Origin: Desulfuromonas sp.
GTDB lineage: Bacteria > Desulfobacterota > Desulfuromonadia > Desulfuromonadales > Desulfuromonadaceae
Length of the DNA: 64,000 nt
Direction of reading: 5' to 3'
NCBI GenBank assembly: GCA_002869685.1
Contig: PKUE01000161.1
Coordinates: 1 to 64,000 of the forward strand
The notes below the pieces were generated by a model. It ran no database searches. It saw only the letters and a list, made by a program, of their open reading frames with translations, and was not told the origin of the DNA. This document shows, in pieces, positions 33,690 to 42,908 of the stretch (position 1 is its first letter; every line of letters begins with the position of its first letter). The translations under genes and the position numbers were made by a program.

Positions 33690-34535
33690 TCAACGCCCTC
33701 TCTGCCATTGATTGATCAGCAGGGAGGTCAGTAGGATCGCTGAACCGGTGAGCAGTTGAGGCCAATTGACCCTTTCGCCAAAGATCAATGCCGAGCAGGC
33801 AATGGCCAAAGGGATTTTCAGGTTGTTGCACACGGCCAGTGTGCCTGCGTTGACTTTTCTTGCCCCATAATTCCACAGAAAAAAGCAGATTCCCGATGCC
33901 AGAATGCCCAGGTAAAGAAGGGCTCCGATCTGCGAGAGGTGCAGCTGCCCCAAGACCGAGAGAGAGTGCCCCCAGATCAAGGGCAGTGTGCTGAGGAACG
34001 CGCCGAGATAAAGCAGGGCAAAAACCTGCAGGTCGGTGTGGCGCACCGATTTCATCACGCGGGTATAAGCCACCTGTCCAAACGCAAAGCATATATTGGC
34101 GATCTGAATCAGCAGAAATCCGGTGCGGAATTCATCCTGGCTCAGGTCGCGGTAGACAATAATGGCGGTGCCGATGACAGCGAGCAGGGCGGCATAAAAA
34201 AAACGCCGATGAAATGACCGGCTGAACAGATCGTTGGCCAGGGTAACATAGATGGGCGTGAAAATGGTGAACAGGGCCACCTGATAGGCATGCAGGTAAC
34301 GGAACGACGCGGTATAGGCCACATACATGATGCCGTACTGAATGGCCCCAATCAGGGCTAACGCAATGGTCTGCCACCAACGGCAACGTGTCAGGCGAAC
34401 AAAAGGCAGAAAAACCAGCAACGATAGCAGCAGGCGAATCGCTGCCACCAGGCTGGGATCAAGACCGGTCAATTGCCCTTTGATCAGGCCGAATGAGAAC
34501 GCCCAGATCAGGGACACCACAATCAGGTACAACAT
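33690..34535 (-). CDS. EamA/DMT-family transporter
   Basis: The 281-residue protein has ten hydrophobic helices arranged as two EamA repeats of five (e.g. LIVVSLIWAFSFGLIKG and IGALLYLGILASGICFFLWNYGA). Such proteins export metabolites or amino acids; the substrate is unknown. AAGGAA precedes ATG 34535 at about 11 nt. It is convergent with the porin gene, 12 bp apart. Confidence 0.85.
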   Translation of the reverse strand: MLYLIVVSLIWAFSFGLIKGQLTGLDPSLVAAIRLLLSLLVFLPFVRLTRCRWWQTIALALIGAIQYGIMYVAYTASFRYLHAYQVALFTIFTPIYVTLANDLFSRSFHRRFFYAALLAVIGTAIIVYRDLSQDEFRTGFLLIQIANICFAFGQVAYTRVMKSVRHTDLQVFALLYLGAFLSTLPLIWGHSLSVLGQLHLSQIGALLYLGILASGICFFLWNYGARKVNAGTLAVCNNLKIPLAIACSALIFGERVNWPQLLTGSAILLTSLLINQWQRGR

Positions 34536-34598
34536 GTCAGTAAAAGGTTCCTTCGGGAGTGACGCCGCAAGTTCGACGAGTTACAGGGCCGACAAGAC

Positions 34599-36116
34599 TC
34601 AGGCGTTTTTCTGGGGGATGCTGATGCAGTTCTTCCCGGCGCGTTTTGACTCGTACAGTCCCTTATCCGCAATGTCGATCAGTGCATCTTTGGTCTGGTG
34701 TTTTTTGTTCGTGTCAAAACAGGATAATCCCATACTGACAGTAACACCCAGCTCGATACCGTCCCAGGTAACGGCCATCTCCTCGATCTCCTGACGCAGG
34801 CGGTCGGCGATGTCACTGGCCCGATCTAATGCGGTTTCCGGTAGCAGGGCGGCAAATTCCTCGCCGCCGTAACGCACAACCACATCAGTGTTGCGCAGTG
34901 TTTTCTGCGCCAAACTGGCAATACTTTTCAGTACCTGATCCCCAGCCTGATGCCCATAGGTGTCATTGATGGCTTTGAAGTTGTCAATATCAAACATCAG
35001 CAGGGAAAAAACGGTGCCATAACGTGAGGCGCGTTGCAACTCGCGATCAAAATAGTCATGAAAATAACGCAGGTTATACAAGCCGGTGAGACTATCCTCA
35101 AACGCAAGGCGGCTTAACTCAACATTCATTGTCGCCAGGTGCTGCTTTTCTTGGACCGCGGCGTCTTTTTCTTCCCGATACTGGTGAAGCAGCTGGCTGC
35201 TGGTCAGGTTGAGGCGAGACAATTCCTCGTTGGCTTCCTGGAGGATTTGCGCAGCGGATTTCATCTTCCCGGAAGGGATTTCAAAAAAAGAAAGAATCTG
35301 CAGACTCTGATCCGAGATCTCTTCGAGTAAGGTGTTGATGCTCTCGTCACTCAGATGATAGCGGCTCTTCAATGTGCTGCGAAACACTTTGAGCTTTTCC
35401 GGGACCGGTCGACCATTGAAGACGGCAGAAATTTTGTCTGCCAGGTTGATAACCTGAGCCGGGCATTCATAGGTTTCGGGCGCTTCGCCAAGCTGATGGT
35501 GAAAACGGATCGGATTGAAAATCTCCTCGGGCAGTCCCCAACGTTGGAGGATCTCTGAGCCGAGCTGGGAGTGGGCAAAGCCAAAAGTTTCCTGCTCGAA
35601 CGCCTTGATTGTGTGACGGCGGCGTTGTTCGGGATGAAAAATCGTCCGATAGTCGTCCATGCAGATGTAGGCGATCAGGATGCCGATGTCTTGTAGCAGG
35701 GCGGCAATAAAGATATTATCGTTGGCGCGGCAGATCCGTTGGGCAATCAGATTGGCACTGACGGCGGAGGTGATGGCCCGTTTCCAGAAATAATTGAAAT
35801 TGAATTCGTCGCTATGGTTGCCTTTGAAGTGACCGACAAGGATAAACGACAGTGCAATGTTGGTGACTGTTGTGATACCCAATCGGGTCAGCGCCGCTTC
35901 AAGGTTGTCAATTCGAACCATCGGCGCGTACATCGTCGAGTTGGCAATGCGTAATACCCGCGTTGTCAGAGCCGGATCCGCCGTAATTAATGCGGAGAGA
36001 CGTCTGAACGAGGGTTCATCCTTGTGAACTTCGTCGAGAATCCGCATGGCAATGGCGGGCGGCGTTGGCAGGCGGCCGCTTTGATTGTTGGCGAGCAGTT
36101 TTTCTATAGCTGACAT
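34599..36116 (-). CDS. HDOD-GGDEF diguanylate cyclase
   Basis: The 505-residue protein has an HDOD domain (about 15-215; LPTPPAIAMRILDEV, ITADPALTTRVLRIANS), a linking coiled coil (about 300-345) and a GGDEF domain (about 345-500). The active site RYGGEEF and the inhibitory RxxD site (RNTD, 5 residues before GGEEF) are intact, so it should make c-di-GMP with feedback control. The start ATG 36116 has AAGGA 7 nt upstream. It is a single gene between two intergenic regions. Confidence 0.9.
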   Translation of the reverse strand: MSAIEKLLANNQSGRLPTPPAIAMRILDEVHKDEPSFRRLSALITADPALTTRVLRIANSTMYAPMVRIDNLEAALTRLGITTVTNIALSFILVGHFKGNHSDEFNFNYFWKRAITSAVSANLIAQRICRANDNIFIAALLQDIGILIAYICMDDYRTIFHPEQRRRHTIKAFEQETFGFAHSQLGSEILQRWGLPEEIFNPIRFHHQLGEAPETYECPAQVINLADKISAVFNGRPVPEKLKVFRSTLKSRYHLSDESINTLLEEISDQSLQILSFFEIPSGKMKSAAQILQEANEELSRLNLTSSQLLHQYREEKDAAVQEKQHLATMNVELSRLAFEDSLTGLYNLRYFHDYFDRELQRASRYGTVFSLLMFDIDNFKAINDTYGHQAGDQVLKSIASLAQKTLRNTDVVVRYGGEEFAALLPETALDRASDIADRLRQEIEEMAVTWDGIELGVTVSMGLSCFDTNKKHQTKDALIDIADKGLYESKRAGKNCISIPQKNA

Positions 36117-36230
36117 TAGCACTTCCTTTTTTCTGAACTGTAACACACCGGCAGGTAGTTTCCCAGAAAGCATCGGTAAAAAACAACTTTTTTATGCGCT
36201 GTGCGAAAGGCATTTTGCTGGTCGGGCGAC

Positions 36231-36259
36231 TTGACAAAATGTGGCGCGCTGATTACTTT
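36231..36259 (+). promoter_or_regulatory. Sigma-70 promoter of fmdB-folD
   Basis: TTGACA (36231-36236), a 17-bp spacer and TACTTT (36254-36259) lie about 32 nt ahead of the fmdB-like gene. Confidence 0.6.
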
Positions 36260-36290
36260 ATCGGCTGATTTATCGTAAAGGAGTTTTCTT

Positions 36291-36536
36291 ATGCCAATGT
36301 ATGAGTATCAATGCCAGAAATGTGGGCTGGTTTTTGAGGTGCGTCAAAAGTTTTCCGATGCTCCGCTGAGTGAATGTCGTGAATGTCAGGGGCCGGTGAA
36401 GAAATTGATTTCCCAAGGCGGTTTTGCGCTGAAGGGGGGCGGCTGGTATGACCAGGGCTATTCGGCTTCGAAGTCCGCACCGTCTTGTTCTGCGGCGGCT
36501 GATGGCAGCTGCAGTGGATGCCCCAAAGCATCCTGA
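36291..36536 (+). CDS. FmdB-family zinc-ribbon protein
   Basis: The 81-residue protein starts with the FmdB/CxxC_CXXC_SSSS zinc ribbon (MPMYEYQCQKCG, CRECQGPVKKLI). It has a Cys/Ser-rich tail (SCSAAADGSCSGCPKAS) that may add metal ligands. Family members are small putative regulators. AAAGGAG precedes ATG 36291. It is upstream of folD in one transcript. Confidence 0.88.
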   Translation: MPMYEYQCQKCGLVFEVRQKFSDAPLSECRECQGPVKKLISQGGFALKGGGWYDQGYSASKSAPSCSAAADGSCSGCPKAS

Positions 36537-36597
36537 TGAATGTTGAACGTCTGGCCGGTAAAATTTGACGACGGGGGAACCCGCTAAGGAGGAAATC

Positions 36598-37449
36598 ATG
36601 GGGCAGTTGATTGATGGAAAAGCGCTGGCAGCTCAGATGCGCGAGCAAATGACGGCGCAGGTAGCGGAACTGACGGCCAAAGGGGTGACTCCGGGTCTTG
36701 CGGTTGTTCTGGTGGGTGAGGATCCCGCCAGCCGTGTTTATGTCAGCATGAAGGAGAAGGCCTGTGCCGCTACGGGGATTTTTTCCGATGAACACAAACT
36801 GCCTGCTGAGACGACCCAGGACGAATTGCTGGCCTTGATCGACCAGTTGAATCAGGACGAGCGGATTGACGGTATTCTGGTTCAGCTGCCGTTGCCTGAT
36901 CATATTGATGAAGATTGTGTTCTCAATGCGATTTCTCCGTTGAAGTATGTCGATGGTTTTCATCCGTTCAATGTTGGTTGTCTGGCCACGGGCAATCCCA
37001 CCTTTCGCTCTTGTACCCCTTACGGCGTCATGAAGATGCTCGAATCCATCAATTGCGATCTTAACGGCAAGGAAGTGGTTGTTGTTGGCCGCTCCAATAT
37101 TGTCGGCAAGCCGGTGGCTTTGATGTGTCTGGCTGAAAACGCTACGGTCACTATCTGTCATTCCCGTACGGCGGATCTGCCGGGTCACGTGGCCCGCGCC
37201 GACGTGGTTATTGCTGCGGTTGGTCGCCCAGAAATGATCAAAGGGGAATGGATTAAGCCGGGGGCGGTTGTTGTTGATGTCGGTATTAACCGCGTCGGTG
37301 ACAAGAAGCTGGTCGGTGATGTTGAGTTCGAAGCGGCTGAAAAGAAGGCCAGCTATATCACTCCGGTTCCAGGCGGTGTCGGCCCAATGACCATTACCAT
37401 GCTGCTGTTCAATACCGTTCACAGTGCCATGCAGCGTGCTGCCCGTTAG
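36598..37449 (+). CDS. folD: Methylenetetrahydrofolate dehydrogenase/cyclohydrolase
   Basis: The 283-residue bifunctional enzyme interconverts 5,10-methylene-, methenyl- and formyl-tetrahydrofolate. It shows the catalytic YVSMKEKAC region, [11 protein letters not shown], the NADP-binding [15 protein letters not shown] and the C-terminal [22 protein letters not shown] lies 7 nt before ATG 36598, which decides the start over the in-frame codon at 36565. A terminator follows. Confidence 0.95.
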   Translation: MGQLIDGKALAAQMREQMTAQVAELTAKGVTPGLAVVLVGEDPASRVYVSMKEKACAATGIFSDEHKLPAETTQDELLALIDQLNQDERIDGILVQLPLPDHIDEDCVLNAISPLKYVDGFHPFNVGCLATGNPTFRSCTPYGVMKMLESINCDLNGKEVVVVGRSNIVGKPVALMCLAENATVTICHSRTADLPGHVARADVVIAAVGRPEMIKGEWIKPGAVVVDVGINRVGDKKLVGDVEFEAAEKKASYITPVPGGVGPMTITMLLFNTVHSAMQRAAR

Positions 37450-37473
37450 AATCTATGCCGTTTATGACTGCAT

Positions 37474-37504
37474 AAAAAAGGCTCGCTGTTGCGAGCCTTT
37501 TTTT
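37474..37504 (+). terminator. Intrinsic terminator after folD
   Basis: GGCTCGC (37480-37486) pairs with GCGAGCC (37491-37497) with flanking A- and T-tracts. It also faces the convergent TonB-like gene and may serve both. Confidence 0.85.
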
Positions 37505-37519
37505 ATGGTGATCGACGGG

Positions 37520-38386
37520 TTATTGCCGACGATAAATATTGGGTAAGCGCTGACCGAGAATGTATTCAAAGTAGGCCATAATGGTCAATTGGTCCTCCGG
37601 ATAGCTCTCCGGGAGCGCTCCATAGGGCTGGGCTTTGAAAATGGCCGCGATTGCTTCACGGTCAAGGCGTTCAAACCCTGACGCAGACACCAGGTCTACA
37701 TCTTCAACGGTTCCGTCGCGGTTGATGATGATTTTCAGCAGGGCAACCCCTTGCTGACCGCGTTGCATCGCCTCTTCCGGATAATTCCACACTCCGTAAA
37801 TCTGTTTCTTGAAGCGGGAGAAGAAAGAAAAAAGTTTGTCTTCGCGCATGTTCAGGAGCAGATCGTCTCCGGATTCGACGTTAGGCCGAGCCTTGGTTTG
37901 CGCATTATGGGTAATGTTTGCCGCCGCGTTATTGGCTGTTTGCAGCAATTGATCAAGACTGGGTAGCGTTTCACTCGGCTCGACTTTGGCGGTTGTTTCC
38001 GGTTGCTGCGGGTCGAGAGAAACACTGGGTACCGGATCATCGATATATTGAGGTTTCGGTGGTGGCGTTGCCGCTTGTTGGGCCGGAGCGGGTTGCGCCA
38101 GTTGTGGTGAACTGTCTTCGAGATCCTGTCCGGCGGGGGCCTGTTCTTTGTCGACCTGTTTGTCGACAGCGCCTTTACGTGCAGATTCAACCGGCGGGGC
38201 GGATTGCTCGGGGATGGCCGTTTCTTGAGCGGGGGCTGTTGGTTTTACCTCGACAACGATCGGTTTGATCGGAGGCGGTGTTTGTTGAGCGTGCTGACGG
38301 GATGTGACCTCCAGAACGATCGTATGGACGAGCAACGATAGAATCAGGCAGATCAATAGCGTGTAGCGGGAGGTCGATGAATTCAT
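37520..38386 (-). CDS. TonB-family energy transducer
   Basis: The 288-residue protein has a cytoplasmic start, one transmembrane helix (YTLLICLILSLLVHTIVLEV, about 8-27), a long Pro/Gln-rich periplasmic region, and a TonB C-terminal domain (VALLKIIINRDGTVEDVDLV, GFERLDREAIAAI). TonB passes proton-motive energy to outer-membrane receptors. No exbB/exbD or receptor is next to it. Two other in-frame ATGs lie upstream (38443, 38524); I used 38386 because it places the membrane anchor at the N-terminus, with low certainty. Confidence 0.75.
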   Translation of the reverse strand: MNSSTSRYTLLICLILSLLVHTIVLEVTSRQHAQQTPPPIKPIVVEVKPTAPAQETAIPEQSAPPVESARKGAVDKQVDKEQAPAGQDLEDSSPQLAQPAPAQQAATPPPKPQYIDDPVPSVSLDPQQPETTAKVEPSETLPSLDQLLQTANNAAANITHNAQTKARPNVESGDDLLLNMREDKLFSFFSRFKKQIYGVWNYPEEAMQRGQQGVALLKIIINRDGTVEDVDLVSASGFERLDREAIAAIFKAQPYGALPESYPEDQLTIMAYFEYILGQRLPNIYRRQ

Positions 38387-38582
38387 GGTTACGTCGGGTG
38401 TCGACTGATATCCTGGCCGGATTAAAAGGTTATGGTTCGCCATGATTGAAAATGTGAGGCGACCGTGGTAGATCCCGTCGTTGTAGGCTTGCGTATTGTG
38501 CAGCCCGGCGTCAGTATAGCCCATGTTCCGCTATGAACCTAATTTCTTTTTGTTGTCTTCACGTAGGTTTTCCGGATTAGGG

Positions 38583-38612
38583 TTGACGCCAGTTTCACGA
38601 ATCGGGTATAAA
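38583..38612 (+). promoter_or_regulatory. Sigma-70 promoter of pta
   Basis: TTGACG (38583-38588) and TATAAA (38607-38612) are separated by 18 bp, ending about 40 nt before the pta start. Confidence 0.5.
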
Positions 38613-38653
38613 AGCTGAACAATCAAACCATGTTTTATAAGGTAGGAGGAGAT

Positions 38654-39655
38654 ATGCATCTGGTAGATCAGATTAAGGCGAAAGCCCGTACAAATCTGCA
38701 GACGGTTGTTTTGCCCGAGGGCTATGATGACCGCATGATTCAGGCGGCCGGACAGATTGTTGCCGATGGCTTGGCAAACATTGTCCTGTTAGGAAATGAG
38801 CAGACATTGCAGGGTAAAGCTGATGAACTTGGTGTCAGTCTGGACGGGGTGACGATCCTTGATCCTGTGTCTGCATCGGCATTGGATGGTTATGTGGCCG
38901 AGCTGGTTGAGCTGCGCAAGAAGAAGGGGTTAACCGTTGAACAGGCTCGTGAGCTGCTGACTGCTGAGGATAACCTGTTCTTTGCTGCAATGATGGTGCG
39001 GCAGGGGGATGCCGGTGGCGCTGTAGCTGGCGCCTTTAACACTACGGGTGATGTTCTGCGTGCTGCATTTCAGGTGATCGGTACGGCGCCGGGAATGAAA
39101 ACGGTTTCGTCGGTGTTCCTGATGGTGACCAAAAATCCGGAATTCGGTGAAAACGGTATTTTATTGTTTGCGGACTGTGCGGTCAATCCGAACCCGGATG
39201 CCCAGGCTTTGGCCGAGATTGCGGTTTCGACGGCGCGCAGTTGCAAAAGCTTTCTCGGGGTTGATGCCCGTGTCGGCATGTTGTCCTTTTCGACCAAGGG
39301 TAGTGCCAAACATGAGGATGCTGATAAGGTTCTTGAAGCTCTGGCCATCGCCAAGGAACTTGATCCGACCCTGCAGATTGATGGTGAACTTCAAGCGGAC
39401 GCGGCCCTGTTGCCCAAAGTTGGCGAAAAGAAAGCCCCCGGTTCTCCGGTTGCAGGCAAAGCCAATACCTTGATTTTCCCTGACCTTGATGCCGGGAATA
39501 TCGGGTACAAGCTGGTGGAGCGAGTTGCTGGTGCAGAAGCGGTCGGTCCGATCATTCAGGGCCTGGCCAAACCGGTCAATGACCTGTCGCGCGGATGTTC
39601 CGTTGACGATATTATCAGCGTTGCGGCAATTACTGCCGTGCAGGCGCAGGGGTGA
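38654..39655 (+). CDS. pta: Phosphate acetyltransferase
   Basis: The 333-residue short-form enzyme interconverts acetyl-CoA and acetyl phosphate. It shows the family segments TVVLPEGYDDRMIQAA, GDAGGAVAGAFNTTGDVLRAAFQVIG and LIFPDLDAGNIGYKLVERVAGAEAVGPI. It lacks the N-terminal domains of the long E. coli Pta. ATG 38654 has AGGAGGA upstream. It is convergent with ackA, with which it acts. Confidence 0.94.
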   Translation: MHLVDQIKAKARTNLQTVVLPEGYDDRMIQAAGQIVADGLANIVLLGNEQTLQGKADELGVSLDGVTILDPVSASALDGYVAELVELRKKKGLTVEQARELLTAEDNLFFAAMMVRQGDAGGAVAGAFNTTGDVLRAAFQVIGTAPGMKTVSSVFLMVTKNPEFGENGILLFADCAVNPNPDAQALAEIAVSTARSCKSFLGVDARVGMLSFSTKGSAKHEDADKVLEALAIAKELDPTLQIDGELQADAALLPKVGEKKAPGSPVAGKANTLIFPDLDAGNIGYKLVERVAGAEAVGPIIQGLAKPVNDLSRGCSVDDIISVAAITAVQAQG

Positions 39656-39688
39656 TTTGCTTTTCCGCATTCATTCGATTCAGCCGAT

Positions 39689-39730
39689 AAACTAAAAAGC
39701 CCACCTCAAACGAGGTGGGCTTTTTAGTTT
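39689..39730. terminator. Strong bidirectional terminator between pta and ackA
   Basis: A perfect 19-bp stem (39689-39707 with 39712-39730, loop 4 nt) contains A- and T-tracts on both outer sides. It serves pta and the convergent ackA. Confidence 0.92.
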
Positions 39731-39773
39731 TCCAGATCAGTGGACTTGGATCACCGTGTTTACCGCCGGAAGA

Positions 39774-41036
39774 TCAGGGCGTGTAGTCCTGAGCGGTAAA
39801 TGTGTAGGCGAATTTAGTATGGTCCGTGTAGGTGTCGTTGAGGATCGCGACAACGTCTTCGACAAAAACCAGCTCTTCATTGGTAGGGATGACAAAAACC
39901 TTAACCGGTGATCCGGGCAGAGTGATTTCGGTTTCACCGCTTTTGCTGAATGTCTTGAGGTTCTTTTCCACGTCAAGCTTGATGCCCATGAATTCGAGGC
40001 CCTCAAGAGCCTTCTGGCGGATAATTCCGGCATTCTCACCCACTCCAGCGGTAAAGACAACGGCATCGACGCCGCCGAGGGCTGCGGCATAAGAACCAAT
40101 ATATTTTTTGAGTCGGTAGGCCTCAACATCAAGAGCCAGTTGGCAGCGCTCGTCGCCTTTGTCGGCTTCGGTGATCACATCGCGACGGTCGGTAAAGCGA
40201 CCGGTAATGCCAAGCAGTCCCGACTTTTTGTTGAGAATGGAGTCGATCTCGCGAGGAGTACAGCCTTCCTGGTCCATGATGAAGGGCGGGATGGCCGGAT
40301 CGATGTCACCGCAGCGTGTTCCCATCATGGCACCTTCCAGAGGGGTCAGACCCATGCTGGTATCCATGGAGCGGCCCCCTTTGATGGCGGTATGGGATAC
40401 ACCATTGCCGATGTGCAGGGTGATGATATTGCATTCTTCCAAAGGTTTGCCCATGTTGATGGCCGCGCGCTTTGAAACATACAGATGACTGGTTCCATGG
40501 AAGCCATAGCGGCGCACGCCATATTCTTCGTACCATTCGTAAGGCAATGGGTAGGTGTAGGCGTGAGGCGGCATGGTCTGATGGAATGCCGTGTCGAAAA
40601 TGGCAATATGGGGAACCTCAGGCAAGACCGCCTGAGCCGCTTCGATACCGGAAATGTTGGGTGGATTGTGCAGGGGAGCAAGATGTTGCACGCTGCGAAT
40701 GGCATCAAGTACTTCTTCGTCAATCCGGACGGAGCAGGTGAATTTCTCGCCGCCGTGAACCACACGATGGCCAACCGCGGAAATTTCTGACATCTGCTTG
40801 ACGACACCGTGGTTCGGATGGGTCAGGGTGCGGATGATCAGGTCGATGGCCACGCGGTGGTCAGGACATTCCGATTGTTCTTTATAGGTGTCGCGACCGG
40901 GAACTTCGTGAGCAATAAAAGAATCACCGATGGTAACGCGCTCGACCACGCCCTTGGCAATTACTTCCTTTTTGTCCCAGTTAAAAAGCTGATACTTGAC
41001 TGATGAGCTGCCACAGTTCAAAGCAAGAATATCCAT
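39774..41036 (-). CDS. ackA: Acetate kinase
   Basis: The 420-residue enzyme converts acetyl phosphate and ADP to acetate and ATP, or the reverse to activate acetate. Motifs are LALNCGSSSVKYQLF, VGHRVVHGGEKF, YGFHGTSHLYVS, HIGNGVSH and VFTAGVGENAGIIR. GGAGGAG lies 8 nt before ATG 41036. It is convergent with pta, not in one operon as in many bacteria. Together they give acetate activation for growth or acetate production for energy. Confidence 0.96.
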   Translation of the reverse strand: MDILALNCGSSSVKYQLFNWDKKEVIAKGVVERVTIGDSFIAHEVPGRDTYKEQSECPDHRVAIDLIIRTLTHPNHGVVKQMSEISAVGHRVVHGGEKFTCSVRIDEEVLDAIRSVQHLAPLHNPPNISGIEAAQAVLPEVPHIAIFDTAFHQTMPPHAYTYPLPYEWYEEYGVRRYGFHGTSHLYVSKRAAINMGKPLEECNIITLHIGNGVSHTAIKGGRSMDTSMGLTPLEGAMMGTRCGDIDPAIPPFIMDQEGCTPREIDSILNKKSGLLGITGRFTDRRDVITEADKGDERCQLALDVEAYRLKKYIGSYAAALGGVDAVVFTAGVGENAGIIRQKALEGLEFMGIKLDVEKNLKTFSKSGETEITLPGSPVKVFVIPTNEELVFVEDVVAILNDTYTDHTKFAYTFTAQDYTP

Positions 41037-41441
41037 AACCGGTTCTCCTCCCAGAGGGTATATTTAAAAGCTAAATTGCATAATGCCGTTTTATCATTCG
41101 TCCGGCATAAGGTATTAGTTTTCTTAACTATCTGTTTTTAAGGGAAAAAAGAGCAGTAAAGCGTTATAGAGGATAGCTAAATATCCTTTATAATGCAAGG
41201 GCTTTTGTCCTTTTTAGTGCTGCTAAACTCTGCCGACGTATACGATGTTTCAAGGATGGAGTGCTCCCGGCGTGGTCCGAGAAAGGGGCTGGGAGGTATT
41301 GATTTTTGAAGCTTTTTCCGTCTTAGTGCTGATGGAAGCCAACGCTTGGGAGATGGCGCTGCCGGTTGTTTTAATCTTAATAAAAATATGCCGCAACACG
41401 TTGTGTGTTGCGGCATATGAAAAAAGTTGAAAATAGCAGGC
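41037..41441. other. 405-bp intergenic region, ackA leader and a terminator
   Basis: No gene is supported. The ackA leader (41037-41170) is AT-rich and contains an imperfect inverted repeat (ATGCCG 41083-41088, CGGCAT 41103-41108) that may be an operator. The other end holds the terminator at 41380-41418. The short frames seen here have no ribosome sites. Confidence 0.4.
41380..41418 (-). terminator. Intrinsic terminator after the zinc-ribbon gene
   Basis: A 14-bp stem (41386-41399 with 41405-41418) is followed on the minus strand by TTTTTATTA. It lies 23 nt beyond the stop of the 41442-42908 gene. Confidence 0.8.
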
Positions 41442-42908
41442 TCAGTTCGACGCCGCTTTCGAAGTTGCCGGTTCAATACTGAACTCACTGAGGTCATCAG
41501 AGAGCTGATTGAAAACCACGGTAAATTTCAGGCTGTTGCCTGGGGCGACATTCAGGTTGGAAAGTGCGGTCCCGAATGAATTACTCATAGCTTCAGCTAA
41601 GGCCTCGTAGGGCTTGTTCTGCAGGTCATCACGACTCAATTCATTGCCACAGTAAACCGTTTTCTTGGTAAAGGCTTTCCCCTTGCCTTTATACAGGGTT
41701 GCCGTGACGCTCAGTTCGGCGCGGGGTTCCTTGTAGTCGTTACGGATGGTGCCCTGAATGACGAATAATGAGCCCTCTTCGGCATTGTCGATATAAAAGC
41801 TCTCCGTGTTGGTAATCGTCAGTGAACCCTGAGGTTGCAGAGTTCCCGAAGACATGATGAGTTGCTGTATCTCGCGTACCATAACCCGTACGTCCGTCGT
41901 ACCGAGTGTTGCATAGAAATAACCAAAAACACCCGCTGCAACTAAAAGCAGGAACAGAATGAACAGCAGGAACTTTGACGTTTTGCGTGGTTCCTCAACG
42001 GGCTTGGAGCGTCCAGGGCGTTTTGGCTCCGGTGCTTCTTCCGGTGCCCTTGAGGCAATTTCGGGTTTAGGTTCCTCCAGTGGTGCAAACGAGTGTTCTT
42101 CGACATCTTCCTTAGGTGCCAGTGACTCGCTCAGGGAGAATTCCTCTTGCGGGGCATATGGAGATGGTGGCTCGGCAACCTCCACGGCAGCGGCAGAACT
42201 TGTGTCGTCCTCATCCGTACTGCTCAGGGGTTCAAAAATAAAGTCGGGTGATTCGGGTTCCTCAATAGGACTGTCCTCTTCCTGAACTGTTTCTGCTGCT
42301 GGAGCGTCGTCCCAGGTGAAACTGTTGTCCTGATCACGTTGTTCGTTCTGATCAAAACTGAAGCCATCGTCGGGTTCGCTGAAACTGAACTCGTCTGAGG
42401 CGCCAGCCCATTGAGGTGACGCGTCGTCCGCTGCATCCTCCTGAGTCTCATCCTCGACCCGGTTGCTGAAGTCATCGTTATCGATGGGCTGGAAGGTTTC
42501 GCCGTCATCTTCTGGCGGATTATCAAGAGGGGCAAACGAAAATTCATCATTGCCCTGTTCTTCGATTTCCGCTTCCGCTACTTCGGGTTCAGGCTCAGGA
42601 TGAAGGTCGAGAAGGCTTTCCGTTGTTGCCGGAGCCTCAAAGGTTTGCTCAGGAGCAGGTTCAAAGACCGGTTCGGGAGCAGGCTGGCTGGGTTGTGAAG
42701 CGGCAGGCTCACCGGTCGCTGAAGTGCGGAAGGACATGCCGGCCAGTTCGCTGTCTTCAACTCGACAGGCGTCATCGCCGACTGCAGAGGACGCGTCGAC
42801 ACGGAAGACGGTTTGACAACGTGCACAGCGCACATCAACGCTGGCGCCCTGCAGGGCCGAATCGTCAAAATTGTAAACTGTTTGACACTGTGAGCATTGA
42901 ATGAGCAT
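41442..42908 (-). CDS. Zinc-ribbon (MJ0042-type) and DUF3426 membrane protein
   Basis: The 488-residue protein starts with a zinc ribbon (CSQC at 5-8 and CARC at 28-31). It then has about 260 residues of acidic low-complexity sequence (many Glu, Asp, Pro), a transmembrane helix (about 311-333) and a C-terminal DUF3426 domain (about 350-485). The N-terminus is probably cytoplasmic and DUF3426 periplasmic. The function is not established. Its ATG overlaps the stop of the hpt pseudogene (TAATG), so its translation was probably coupled to hpt. Confidence 0.78.
   Translation of the reverse strand: MLIQCSQCQTVYNFDDSALQGASVDVRCARCQTVFRVDASSAVGDDACRVEDSELAGMSFRTSATGEPAASQPSQPAPEPVFEPAPEQTFEAPATTESLLDLHPEPEPEVAEAEIEEQGNDEFSFAPLDNPPEDDGETFQPIDNDDFSNRVEDETQEDAADDASPQWAGASDEFSFSEPDDGFSFDQNEQRDQDNSFTWDDAPAAETVQEEDSPIEEPESPDFIFEPLSSTDEDDTSSAAAVEVAEPPSPYAPQEEFSLSESLAPKEDVEEHSFAPLEEPKPEIASRAPEEAPEPKRPGRSKPVEEPRKTSKFLLFILFLLLVAAGVFGYFYATLGTTDVRVMVREIQQLIMSSGTLQPQGSLTITNTESFYIDNAEEGSLFVIQGTIRNDYKEPRAELSVTATLYKGKGKAFTKKTVYCGNELSRDDLQNKPYEALAEAMSNSFGTALSNLNVAPGNSLKFTVVFNQLSDDLSEFSIEPATSKAASN

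Noticed and set aside
36289..37422. 377-codon minus-strand frame across fmdB and folD
   Set aside because: It is antisense to two well-supported genes, and its product is rich in His, Gln and Asn with no known pattern.
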